From the NCBI RefSeq assembly GCF_037055355.1, contig NZ_CP146350.1, forward strand, positions 1,258,501-1,322,500: 64,000 nt of DNA, written 5' to 3'. Position 1 is the stretch's first letter. Each line of letters starts with the position of its first letter. The DNA comes from Streptomyces sp. DG1A-41 (GTDB lineage: Bacteria > Actinomycetota > Actinomycetes > Streptomycetales > Streptomycetaceae). Made by a program: the position numbers and the translations under genes. This document shows positions 8,703 to 16,348 of this stretch, piece by piece. Below the pieces are notes generated by a model. That model saw nothing but the letters and a program-made list of their open reading frames with translations. It searched no databases and had not been told where the DNA came from.

Positions 8703-10295
8703 CTACCAGGCGGTCTTGCGGTGCAGCTCCCACATCATCATGATCGTGGACGGGTCCATGGCCCGCTCCGCGCCCGAGACGTCCCGGCTCGCCGCCACGT
8801 ACTGCCTGCCCTGCCACAACGGCAGCAGCCGCGCGTCGTCCACCAGGATCCGCTGGGCCTCCTCGAACTCCTTCTCCACGTTCGCGCGGTCGCTCTCGCG
8901 GCGCGACCGGGGCAGCAGATCGCCGGTGATCTCGGGCGCCGGGTAGGGCGTACCGAGCGCGTTCTGCTCGCCGACGAACGGCGCGATGAAGTTCTCGGCG
9001 TCCGGGAAGTCGGGGAACCAGCCACGGCCGAACACCGGGTACTCGCCCTTCTGGTAGCCATCGACGTACGTCTTCCAGGGGCGGCTCTTGAGGGTGATCG
9101 CGAACAGGCCGGAATCCTCGAGCTGGCGCTCCAGCTCCTTGAACTCCGCGGCGGTCTCGGAGCCGTAGCGGTCGCTCGTGTACCAGAAGGTGAGCGGGAC
9201 CCGCTGGGTGATGCCCGCGTCGGTGAGGATCTTGCGGGCCTTGCCGACGTCCGGGTCGCCGTAGTCGTCGAAGAAGCCCGTCGTGTGTCCGGTGAGGCCC
9301 TTGGGGACCATGGAGTACAGCGGGTCCACGGTGTCCTTGTAGACCTTGTGGGCGATCGCGGCCCGGTCGACGACCTGTGCGATGGCCTGGCGCACGGCCT
9401 TCTTCCTCGCCCAGGAGTCCTTCGGGTTGAACACCAGGTAGTTGATGTCGGTGCCGGTTCCCTCGACGAGCTGGATCTCCTCCTCATTGGAGGTCTTGCT
9501 CTGGAGGTCGACGACGTCGCCGGCGGCCAGACCGCGGTAGGTCACGTCGATCTGCTCGTCCCGCAGGGCCTTGACCATGGCCCCGGAGTCCTGGAAGTAG
9601 CGGATGGTCACCGCGTCGTTCCGGCGCTCCGCGTAGCCCTTGTAGCCGCCGTTGCGGACGAGGACGGCTTCCTTGCCGTCCTCGTACGAGTCGAGGGTGT
9701 ACGGCCCGGAGCCGACGACGTCGCTGCCCTCGCGCAGGGAGTTCTCCGGGTAGGCGTCCGGGGAGACGATCGACATGGCGGGAGTGGCGAGCACGAACGG
9801 GAAGGTCGCGTCCGGCTTGTTGAGGTGGAAGATCACCTCGCGGTCGTTCGGCGCCTGGACCCGTTCGAGGCTGCCGAGCAGACCGGCGGGGCCGCCATTG
9901 ACATTGATCTTGCGGATCCGGTCGAACGAGTACTTCACGGCCTGGGCGTCGAGCGCGTCGCCGTTGGAGAACTTCAGGCCCTCGCGCAGCTCGCAGCGGT
10001 ACACCTGGTTCGAGGAGTCGCTGAAGCCGCACTGCTCGGCGGCGTCCGGCTGGGGCTCGCTCGAGCCGGTCGGATAGCTCAGGAGCGTCTGGTAGATGTT
10101 GCGGAACAGCTCCCAGGAGCTGTCCCAGGAGGCGGCAGGGTCGAGCGTGCTGGGGGCACTGGTGGTGCCCACGACGATCGGCCCTTCGTCCTCCGGAGTG
10201 TCGGACGACAGGACGCCGCACCCGGCGACCAGGGACGATATGGACGCGATGGCCGCCACCCGCCGCAGGCATCGGTTCCGGTTGAACACGCGCAC
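8703..10295 (-). CDS. ABC transporter substrate-binding lipoprotein, peptide/family 5
   Basis: 530 residues from the GTG at 10295, which has a strong GAGGAGC ribosome binding site. The signal peptide ends in the lipobox LVAGC with Cys at residue 26. The mature part is a family-5 (DppA/OppA-like) binding protein: STLDPAASWDSSWELFRNIYQTLL at the start of domain I, LREGLKFSNGDALDAQAVKYSFDRI, and a C-terminal DLLPRSRRESDRANVEKEFEEAQRILVDDARLLPLWQGRQ region. It should capture oligopeptides or related ligands outside the membrane. No permease or ATPase gene is adjacent, so the partner is elsewhere. Confidence 0.92.
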   Translation of the reverse strand: MRVFNRNRCLRRVAAIASISSLVAGCGVLSSDTPEDEGPIVVGTTSAPSTLDPAASWDSSWELFRNIYQTLLSYPTGSSEPQPDAAEQCGFSDSSNQVYRCELREGLKFSNGDALDAQAVKYSFDRIRKINVNGGPAGLLGSLERVQAPNDREVIFHLNKPDATFPFVLATPAMSIVSPDAYPENSLREGSDVVGSGPYTLDSYEDGKEAVLVRNGGYKGYAERRNDAVTIRYFQDSGAMVKALRDEQIDVTYRGLAAGDVVDLQSKTSNEEEIQLVEGTGTDINYLVFNPKDSWARKKAVRQAIAQVVDRAAIAHKVYKDTVDPLYSMVPKGLTGHTTGFFDDYGDPDVGKARKILTDAGITQRVPLTFWYTSDRYGSETAAEFKELERQLEDSGLFAITLKSRPWKTYVDGYQKGEYPVFGRGWFPDFPDAENFIAPFVGEQNALGTPYPAPEITGDLLPRSRRESDRANVEKEFEEAQRILVDDARLLPLWQGRQYVAASRDVSGAERAMDPSTIMMMWELHRKTAW

Positions 10296-10428
10296 GCTCC
10301 TCGATCTGCCATACCAAGGGTCGGCAGACCATACCGCAGTGCCGTGCCCGCTGACCCGCCCCGGGACATGACTCCTTGATCGATAAACCTTTGACGACGT
10401 TGTCATCGCCCTTTGTGACGCCTTTACC

Positions 10429-10467
10429 CGGCATGGGCGCCCCCTGCGCGAAGGCGCGCCCGTGCCG
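10429..10467 (-). terminator. Hairpin terminator of the fabG/SDR operon
   Basis: CGGCATGGGCGC pairs with GCGCCCGTGCCG (one wobble position) across a 15-nt loop, 20 bp beyond the SDR stop codon on the minus strand. There is no T-tract, as is usual for streptomycete terminators. Confidence 0.55.
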
Positions 10468-10486
10468 AGCCGCGTACGCGTCGAGG

Positions 10487-11245
10487 TCAGCCCGTGCCGG
10501 CGTTGAGGAAGATGCCGCCGTCCACGACGAGCGTCTGGCCGGTGACCCAGTCGGACTGCCCGGAGGTGAGGAACGCGGCCGCGCCGCCGATGTCAGAGGG
10601 CACGCCGAGCCGGCCGAGCGGGTAGGCCGCGGCGGCCTCCTCCTCCCGGCCCTCGTACAGGGCCTGGGCGAACTTGGTCTTGACGACGGCCGGGGCGATC
10701 GCGTTGACCCGCACCTTGGGCGCGAACTCGTGCGCGAGCTGCACGGTCAGGTTGATCATCGCCGCCTTGCTGACGCCGTACGCCCCGATGAACGGCGAGG
10801 GCGAGAGGCCGGCGACGGAGGCGATGTTGACGATCGCGCCGCCGTTGTCCTTCTGCCAGGCGTGCCAGGTCTTCTGGGCGAAGCCGAGCGCCGAGATCAC
10901 GTTGGTCTCGAAGACCTTGCGTGCGACGTTCAGGTCGAGGTCGGCGATCGGCCCGAACACCGGGTTCGTACCGGCGTTGTTGACCAGGAAGTCGACACGG
11001 CCGAAGGCCTCCATCGTGCGCTCGACGGCGACGGCCTGGTGGGCCTCGTCGTGCGCCTTGCCCACCACGTAGATCACACGGTCGGAGCCGAGCTGCTCGA
11101 CGGCCTCCTTGAGGGCGTCCTCGTTGCGGCCGGTGATGCACACGCGGTCACCGCGCGCGACGAGTGCCTCGGCGACGCCGTAGCCGATGCCGCGGCTGGC
11201 GCCCGTGATCAGGGCGACCTTGCCGGAGAGTTCCGCGGAAGTCAT
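10487..11245 (-). CDS. SDR-family oxidoreductase
   Basis: 252 residues, classical short-chain dehydrogenase. Cofactor loop TGASRGIG at 14-21, NNAG at 89-92, catalytic S143, Y156 and K160 (YGVSK), and the C-terminal VTGQTLVVDGG. It is the second gene of a two-gene operon, 12 bp after fabG. The pair would reduce or oxidise hydroxy/keto groups on acyl chains or a related substrate. The substrate is unresolved; FabG-like acyl-thioester activity is possible but not shown. Confidence 0.9.
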   Translation of the reverse strand: MTSAELSGKVALITGASRGIGYGVAEALVARGDRVCITGRNEDALKEAVEQLGSDRVIYVVGKAHDEAHQAVAVERTMEAFGRVDFLVNNAGTNPVFGPIADLDLNVARKVFETNVISALGFAQKTWHAWQKDNGGAIVNIASVAGLSPSPFIGAYGVSKAAMINLTVQLAHEFAPKVRVNAIAPAVVKTKFAQALYEGREEEAAAAYPLGRLGVPSDIGGAAAFLTSGQSDWVTGQTLVVDGGIFLNAGTG

Positions 11246-11257
11246 TACTGCCGTCCC

Positions 11258-12019
11258 TTAGTCGAGCGGTCCGCCGGCCACGTACAACACCTGGCCGGAG
11301 ACAAACCCGGCCGCCTCGCCCGTGAAGAAGGCGATGGCGTTGGCGATGTCCTCCGGCTCACCGACGCGCGCCACCGGGATCTGGGTGGCGGCTGCGGCCT
11401 TGAAGTCCTCGAAGCCCATGCCGACGCGCTCGGCGGTGGCCTTGGTCATCTCCGTGGCGATGAAGCCGGGGGCGACGGCGTTGGCGGTCACGCCGAACTT
11501 GCCGAGCTCCTTGGCGAGGGTCTTGGTGAAGCCCTGGAGGCCCGCCTTGGCCGCCGAGTAGTTGACCTGACCGCGGTTGCCCAGCGCCGAGGACGACGAC
11601 AGGTTGACGATCCGGCCGAATCCCGCGTCCACCATGTGCTTCTGGCAGGCCTTGGACATCAGGAAGGCGCCGCGCAGGTGCACGTTCATGACGGTGTCCC
11701 AGTCGGAGACGCTCATCTTGAACAGCAGGTTGTCGCGCAGCACGCCGGCGTTGTTGACCAGGATCGTCGGCGCGCCGAGCTCCTCGACGATCCGCGCGAC
11801 GGCCGCCTCGACCTGCGCCTCGTCCGAGACGTCACACCCGACCGCGATGGCCTTGCCCCCGGCGGCGGTGATCTTCTCGACGGTGTCCTTGCAGGCCGCC
11901 TCGTCGAGGTCGAGCACGGCGACCGCGCGGCCCTCGGCGGCCAGTCGTACGGCGGTGGCGGCGCCGATCCCGCGCGCGGCACCGGTGACGACGGCGACCC
12001 GCTGCTCAGTGGTGGACAT
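11258..12019 (-). CDS. fabG: 3-oxoacyl-ACP reductase-type SDR (FabG-like)
   Basis: 253 residues with TGAARGIG (12-19), NNAGV (89-93), the Ser run at 141-144, and the YSAAK active site (Y154, K158). The segment VMNVHLRGAFLMSKAC and the C-terminal GFVSGQVLYVAGG are FabG-like. It likely reduces 3-ketoacyl thioesters with NADPH. First gene of the operon, ATG with TGAGGAG upstream. A near-palindrome TNAGCG-NN-CGCTNA at 12037-12050 suggests TetR-type control. It is probably a paralogue acting in degradation or a special lipid route, since the essential fabG normally lies beside inhA/fabI. Confidence 0.88.
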   Translation of the reverse strand: MSTTEQRVAVVTGAARGIGAATAVRLAAEGRAVAVLDLDEAACKDTVEKITAAGGKAIAVGCDVSDEAQVEAAVARIVEELGAPTILVNNAGVLRDNLLFKMSVSDWDTVMNVHLRGAFLMSKACQKHMVDAGFGRIVNLSSSSALGNRGQVNYSAAKAGLQGFTKTLAKELGKFGVTANAVAPGFIATEMTKATAERVGMGFEDFKAAAATQIPVARVGEPEDIANAIAFFTGEAAGFVSGQVLYVAGGPLD

Positions 12020-12036
12020 GGCTGCTTCTCCTCAGG

Positions 12037-12050
12037 TGAGCGACCGCTTA
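12037..12050 (-). promoter_or_regulatory. Candidate TetR-type operator before fabG
   Basis: TGAGCGACCGCTTA fits TNAGCG-NN-CGCTNA, an interrupted palindrome with 10 of its 14 positions symmetric. It lies 18-31 bp upstream of the fabG-like start codon, overlapping the likely transcription start. TetR repressors of acyl-CoA genes in actinobacteria use similar AGCG..CGCT sites (general knowledge); the cognate regulator is not in the window. Confidence 0.4.
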
Positions 12051-12261
12051 GTACCTTCAGTGGATGTGACGCTAGAAGCCCTGGCACGCGGTGTCAACGG
12101 CCGGGCTCGGCATGTGATCCATTACCCGCGGCCCACGATGCGCGGCGGGACACGCTCGCCCCTCATCCCGGCCCGACGGGCCCTGTCCGGCCACTCGATC
12201 GGTCTACGGCCGTGCGCTGCGATGCCGTCGTCCGGGCACTGAAGCCGGCGCGGGCGGTCGG

Positions 12262-12675
12262 TCATCGGACCAGCAGGTCCAGCAGCCGTTCCGCCTCCGC
12301 GGCCGGGTCCGTGGTCAGGCCGGTGTGGACGGGGCCGGGCTGGACGATCGTCGAGCGTGGGGCGACCAGCCAGCGGAAGCGGCGGCCGGGGGTGTCGTCC
12401 GCCGCCTGGCCGGCCGCGGGGCCGCCCGCGCACATGCCCTCGACGGCCCGGAGCGCGGCGCGGACGCCGGTCACGTCGGCCCGGGGGTCGAGGGCCAGCA
12501 GGCGGGCCTCGTCGAGGTGGGTGCGGGCGCCGACGTAGGACTCGGCGCGGCAGTAGACGAGCACCCCGGCGTTGATGCACTCGCCGCGCTCGACGCGCGG
12601 GACGACGCGCAGGACGGCGTACTCGTAGATCTGGCGGTCGCGCGTCCCGCCCCTGATGATGTGCCGGTCGCTCAC
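12262..12675 (-). CDS. DUF3037 domain-containing protein
   Basis: 137 residues starting at GTG 12675, which overlaps the stop of the HipA-like kinase gene by 4 bp (GTGA), so the two are translationally coupled. The DUF3037 signature is clear: YEYAVLRVVPRVERGECINAGVLVYC at residues 15-40, then SYVGARTHLDEARLLALDP. Biochemical function is not known to me. Constant coupling to a HipA-type kinase suggests it is the kinase's substrate, regulator or target-recognition partner (inference). Confidence 0.88.
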   Translation of the reverse strand: MSDRHIIRGGTRDRQIYEYAVLRVVPRVERGECINAGVLVYCRAESYVGARTHLDEARLLALDPRADVTGVRAALRAVEGMCAGGPAAGQAADDTPGRRFRWLVAPRSTIVQPGPVHTGLTTDPAAEAERLLDLLVR

Positions 12676-13427
12676 TTGATCCCCTGGATGCGGTCGTGGA
12701 TGACGGCGGCCCGTGCGAGCAGCGCTCGCGCGTAGGCCCGCCTCAGGTCGTCCGGCGTGTCGAAGCCGGGCTCGCCCGTGAGCCAGGCGTCGGGGATCTG
12801 CGCGGTGACGTCGGCGAGCAGTTCCTCGGTGACCTGGGGCGCCAACTCGGCAGCGGCGGTGGCGACATCGGGCCTGAAGTGCGCGAGGGCGTGGTCGGAG
12901 GCTTCGTACGGGCGGGCAGCGGAGGCCTCCGCGCCGGGCCAGTTGTGGTGCCAGATCATGGCCGCCCCGTGGTCGACGAGCCACAGCTCGCCCCGCCACA
13001 TCAGCAGGTTGGGGTTGCGCCAGGACCGGTCGACGTTGTTGACCAGCGCGTCGAACCAGACGATCCGCCCGGCCTCCTCGGGACCCACCGGGAAGGCGAG
13101 CGGGTCGAAGCCGAGCGCGCCGGAGAGGAAGTCCATGCCGAGGTTGGTGCCGCCGCTGGACCTGAGCAGGCTCTGCACCTCCTGGTCGGGTTCGCCGAGG
13201 CCCAGCTCCGCGTCGAGCTCGACCGTGACCAGGCGTGGCACCCGCAGCCCCAGCCGGCGGGCGAGTTCCCCGCAGACCACCTCGGCGACGAGCGTCTTGC
13301 GCCCCTGTCCGGCGCCGGTGAACTTCAGGACGTACGTCCCGGAGTCGTCGGCCTCGACGAGTCCCGGCAGCGAACCGCCCTCGCGCAGGGGCGCGATGAA
13401 ACGGGTCGCGATCACTTCCTTGAGCAT
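12672..13427 (-). CDS. HipA-like kinase family protein
   Basis: 251 residues resembling the kinase core of HipA but without the HipA N-subdomain and without an adjacent HipB. Visible elements are the P-loop/Lys region GTYVLKFTGAGQGRK (K35), the catalytic segment NNVDRSWRNPNLLM (D133, N138/N140) and the metal-binding VDHGAA (D152). It would phosphorylate a protein or small molecule. It overlaps DUF3037 downstream by 4 bp. In true HipA the kinase targets GltX and gives persistence; whether that holds here is unknown. Confidence 0.85.
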   Translation of the reverse strand: MLKEVIATRFIAPLREGGSLPGLVEADDSGTYVLKFTGAGQGRKTLVAEVVCGELARRLGLRVPRLVTVELDAELGLGEPDQEVQSLLRSSGGTNLGMDFLSGALGFDPLAFPVGPEEAGRIVWFDALVNNVDRSWRNPNLLMWRGELWLVDHGAAMIWHHNWPGAEASAARPYEASDHALAHFRPDVATAAAELAPQVTEELLADVTAQIPDAWLTGEPGFDTPDDLRRAYARALLARAAVIHDRIQGIK

Positions 13428-13623
13428 CGCCCCAGGTTACTGACGCACACGGGAACACCGGCGACGGCCTCGCGGCGGCGGCCCGGAACCCGACAGCGAA
13501 CCGACAGCTCCGCTTTACCCCTGTCCTTCCGCGCACCAGTCAGGATTTCGACATTGCCTGAACAGCCGGTCCCCAGGGGCCGTACCTCTCGGCAGATCAC
13601 GAATCCCCGGAAGGAACGTCAGC

Positions 13624-14112
13624 ATGACCAGCGAATCAGTTCAGCCGATGTCGGGACCGAGCCGCCGTGCCGTCGTGTCGGCGGTGGGCGCGGCAGGGCT
13701 CACCGTGGCGCTGACGGCGTGCGGATCGCAGGACGAGGCGTCCGATCAGTCCACCGAACAGGGCGCCGCCGGCGGCGGCGCGACGAACGAGGAAGGCGGC
13801 TCGTCCGCCGGAGCGGGAGCCGGTGGTGCGGCGCTGGCCAAGACCGCCGACATCCCCGAGGGCAGCGGCAAGATCTTCAAGGACGAGAAGGTCGTGGTCT
13901 CCCAGCCGACCGCGGGCGACTTCAAGGCCTTCTCGACGATCTGCACCCACCAGAACTGTCCGATGGTGGACCTCAAGGACGACATCATCTCCTGCACCTG
14001 CCACGGCAGTCAGTTCTCCGTCCTCGACGGCAGTGTGAAGAAGGGGCCCGCGGTCAAGCCGCTGGAGGCGAAGCAGGTGACCGTGAAAGGCGACTCCATC
14101 ACGCTCGCCTGA
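13624..14112 (+). CDS. Rieske [2Fe-2S] protein with Tat-type lipoprotein signal
   Basis: 162 residues. The N-terminus has a twin-arginine motif (SRRAVVS) and a lipobox (LTAC, Cys 33), so a folded, cluster-loaded protein is probably exported by Tat and lipid-anchored. A Gly/Ala/Ser-rich linker leads to a small Rieske domain with C107-x-H109 and C124-x-x-H127 as cluster ligands, and C112/C126 as the stabilising disulfide pair. It likely carries electrons at the outer face of the membrane. It is not next to other respiratory genes, so the partner oxidoreductase is unknown. A divergent gap of 196 bp separates it from the HipA-like gene. Confidence 0.92.
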   Translation: MTSESVQPMSGPSRRAVVSAVGAAGLTVALTACGSQDEASDQSTEQGAAGGGATNEEGGSSAGAGAGGAALAKTADIPEGSGKIFKDEKVVVSQPTAGDFKAFSTICTHQNCPMVDLKDDIISCTCHGSQFSVLDGSVKKGPAVKPLEAKQVTVKGDSITLA

Positions 14113-14749
14113 TCCCGTGCGGGCGCTCCAGACACGCCAGCACCTCGTCCGTGGTCGCGACCGTGGCGACCAACGCGAGGGTGTGGCGGATCATCGCGGG
14201 GGTGTAGTCCGAGGGCACTCCCGCGATGGCGTCCGCCGGGACCACGGCGGTGTAACCGCGGTTGACGGCGTCGAACACGGCGTTGGGAACGGCCACGTTG
14301 GCCGAGACCCCGGTGACGATCAGCGTGCGGCAGCCGAGGTTGCGCAGCAGCGGGTCGACATCGGTGCCGTGGAGGGGCGACAACCCGTGCAGGCGCCGTA
14401 CGACGAGGTCCTCCTCGGCGACCTCGATCGGGGCCGCGACCCGCACCGCCGGCGTGCCGGACACCTGCTGGACGGGCAGGCGTTCGGCGGCCCGGAACAG
14501 GCGGGCGTTACGGCTGGCCCCACGGCCGTCGGGACGGCGCTCGGCGACGGCGTGGACGACCTGGACGCCGCCTTCGTGGGCGGCGGCCACCAGTCGGGCT
14601 ACGTTGGCGAGCACCCCGCCGGCGCGTGCCTCCGCGGCGAGTTCGGGCAGCGCGCTGTCCGCTCCGACGACGCCCTCCTGGCACTCGACGGTGAGCAGCA
14701 CGGTGGTCCGCGGATCGAGGAGTTCGCTGAGGTCTGCGTACGCGGGCAC
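14099..14749 (-). CDS. Isochorismatase-like hydrolase, catalytic Cys absent
   Basis: 216 residues of the isochorismatase/cysteine hydrolase fold. In nicotinamidase-type enzymes the triad is Asp-Lys-Cys. Here the first motif reads LLTVECQEGVVG (Glu in place of the Asp) and the loop that normally ends in ...NVCV reads TGVSANVAVPNAV, with Ala replacing Cys. Cys-based amidase chemistry is therefore unlikely; true isochorismatases also lack the Cys. GTG 14749 is chosen because GGGGGGAAC precedes it. The gene ends 14 bp inside the convergent Rieske gene and is divergent from the PPOX gene, with tandem operators between them. Confidence 0.82.
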   Translation of the reverse strand: MPAYADLSELLDPRTTVLLTVECQEGVVGADSALPELAAEARAGGVLANVARLVAAAHEGGVQVVHAVAERRPDGRGASRNARLFRAAERLPVQQVSGTPAVRVAAPIEVAEEDLVVRRLHGLSPLHGTDVDPLLRNLGCRTLIVTGVSANVAVPNAVFDAVNRGYTAVVPADAIAGVPSDYTPAMIRHTLALVATVATTDEVLACLERPHGIRRA

Positions 14750-14822
14750 GGTTCCCCCCGGGGCCGGCGGCTGGGCGCGCGAGCGTAGCCACCATTGCGC
14801 ACGGACGGAAGAGCGCTCATCC

Positions 14823-14867
14823 TTTTCTGACGTGATGTCAGAAAATCTCCTCTGACACGACGTGAGA
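14823..14867. promoter_or_regulatory. Tandem TCTGAC-N5-GTCAGA operators
   Basis: The first site has arms TTTTCTGAC and GTCAGAAAA around a 5-nt spacer, a perfect 9-bp inverted repeat (14823-14845). The second, TCTGAC-ACGAC-GTGAGA (14851-14867), matches the same consensus with one mismatch. The centres are 25 bp apart. They lie 18-62 bp before the PPOX gene at 14885 and 74-118 bp before the divergent isochorismatase-like gene. A dimeric TetR/MarR-like repressor controlling both directions is the simplest reading. Confidence 0.6.
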
Positions 14868-14884
14868 GAAGAAAGAGGGGGAGC

Positions 14885-15355
14885 ATGACCGCCACTCAGC
14901 AGCGCCGGGGCCGGAAGATCATGATGACGCCTGGCGAGCTGGACGACTTCCTCGCCACACAGCGCACCTGCCGGGTCGCCACGGTGTCGGCCGACGGCAC
15001 GCCGCATGTGAGCACGCTGTGGTTCGCCTGGGACGGCACCTCGATGTGGTTGTACTCGGTCGTGCGCAGCAAACGGTGGGCCGACCTGCGGCGCGACCCG
15101 AGGGTGGCGATCGTGGTCGACACCGGCGAGGAGTACGACGAGCTGCGCGGCGTCGAGCTGTCGGGCACCGTCGAGTTCGTGGGCGAGATCCCCCGCACCG
15201 GCGAGCTGCACGCCGAACTCGACGTCCCTGAGACGCTGTTCGCCCGGAAGAACTTCGGCCTGGAGGAGATGCCGCACGACGGCCGGCACGCCTGGCTGCG
15301 CCTGACGCCGCAGAAGATCGTCTCCTGGGACTTCCGCAAGCTGGCGGCGCAGTAG
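14885..15355 (+). CDS. Pyridoxamine 5'-phosphate oxidase-fold protein
   Basis: 156 residues of the split beta-barrel PPOX/FDOR family: MTPGELDDFLATQRTCRVATVSADGTPHVSTLWFAWDGTSMWLYS at the N-terminal half is the classic strand pattern. In actinobacteria these small proteins usually bind F420 or a flavin and act as reductases or carriers; which cofactor is used here cannot be decided. The downstream region HAWLRLTPQKIVSWDF is typical of the F420-type subfamily. It is transcribed divergently from the isochorismatase-like gene and preceded by tandem palindromic operators. Confidence 0.87.
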   Translation: MTATQQRRGRKIMMTPGELDDFLATQRTCRVATVSADGTPHVSTLWFAWDGTSMWLYSVVRSKRWADLRRDPRVAIVVDTGEEYDELRGVELSGTVEFVGEIPRTGELHAELDVPETLFARKNFGLEEMPHDGRHAWLRLTPQKIVSWDFRKLAAQ

Positions 15356-15370
15356 AGCGGCGACCAGGGC

Positions 15371-16273
15371 TCAGCCGAGGCTCTCCCCCGCCGCCCGAAG
15401 GGCCTTCACCGCGGCCCGGATCGACGGGCGGCGGTCGGCGTCCGCCCGCCAGACCACGTACACGTGCCGCCTGACCCGTTGCCTGACGGGGACGGTGACG
15501 ACCCCGGCGGGCACGGGACGGCGGCCGAGCAGCGGGGCGACGCACACGCCGAGGCCCGCGGCGACCAGCGCGAGCTGGGTGTGGGTCTCGGCGGCGCGGT
15601 GGCCGACGAGCGGCTCGATGCCCTGCGAGCGGAGCGTGAACATCAGCCACTCGTGACAGAACTCGCCCTCGCCCCAGGTGATCCACTCGTCGTCGGCGAA
15701 CTCGGCGAGGTCCACCTCGTCACGCCCGGCGAGCCGGTGGTCCGCGGGCATGGCCACATCGGCGGGGTCGTCCAGGATCGGCGCCTTGACCAGGCCGTCG
15801 GGCAGCGCCATCGGCTTATTGTACCAGTCGAGCACCACGGCGAGGTCGACGTCGCCGCGCACCACCCCGGCGATGCCCGCCTCCGGTTCCAGCTCGCAGG
15901 AGCGCAGCCGGAGCGCGGGATGCCGCTCGCGCAGCGCGGACAGCGCGAGCGGGAACAGACCGCGGGCAGCCGTCGGGAACGCCGACAGTCTCAGCTCGCC
16001 GACGACCTGTCCACGCTGCGCCTCCAGGTCGGACTGGGCGAGTTCGACCTGGGACAGGATGCGCGCGGCGTGCTCGGCGAGCAGCCGGCCGGCGTCGGTG
16101 AGCCGCACGCCCCGGCCGTTCTTGGCGAGGAGCTGCTGGCCGACCTCCCGCTCCAGCTTGGACATCTGCTGGGAGACGGCGGACGTCGTGATGTGCAGTC
16201 CCTCGGCGGCGCCGCTGACCGAGCCGTGCCGGGCGAGGGCGTCGAGGGTGCGCAGGCGCTCCAGGTTCAACAT
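15371..16273 (-). CDS. LysR-family transcriptional regulator
   Basis: 300 residues. The N-terminal winged helix (LERLRTLDALARHGSVSGAAEGLHITTSAVSQQMSKLEREVGQQLL) is unmistakable, followed by the linker helix and the two-lobed periplasmic-binding-type effector domain (VVGELRLSAFPTAARGLFP...). It is divergent from an EamA-family exporter 75 bp away, a common LysR/exporter arrangement, and probably regulates that gene in response to an exported metabolite or amino acid. The upstream gap holds a GCAATAC direct repeat and a GCAAGAAC/GTTCTTGC inverted repeat. Confidence 0.92.
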   Translation of the reverse strand: MLNLERLRTLDALARHGSVSGAAEGLHITTSAVSQQMSKLEREVGQQLLAKNGRGVRLTDAGRLLAEHAARILSQVELAQSDLEAQRGQVVGELRLSAFPTAARGLFPLALSALRERHPALRLRSCELEPEAGIAGVVRGDVDLAVVLDWYNKPMALPDGLVKAPILDDPADVAMPADHRLAGRDEVDLAEFADDEWITWGEGEFCHEWLMFTLRSQGIEPLVGHRAAETHTQLALVAAGLGVCVAPLLGRRPVPAGVVTVPVRQRVRRHVYVVWRADADRRPSIRAAVKALRAAGESLG

Positions 16274-16277
16274 GTAA

Positions 16278-16331
16278 GCAATACTACGCAATACGTCGTG
16301 CAAGAACTCGCTTGTGCTACGAGGTTCTTGC
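16278..16331. promoter_or_regulatory. LysR/EamA intergenic repeats
   Basis: GCAATAC occurs twice (16278-16284 and 16288-16294), 10 bp apart and so on the same helix face. GCAAGAAC (16300-16307) and GTTCTTGC (16324-16331) form an 8-bp inverted repeat with a 16-bp spacer. Both lie between the divergent LysR and EamA genes and are candidate LysR contact sites. Confidence 0.4.
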
Positions 16332-16348
16332 CCGGCATCGTGGCGTCC

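Noticed and set aside
10376..12538. 720-codon plus-strand frame over the SDR/fabG genes
   Set aside because: Antisense to two well-supported SDR genes; high-GC third-position effect gives long shadow frames.
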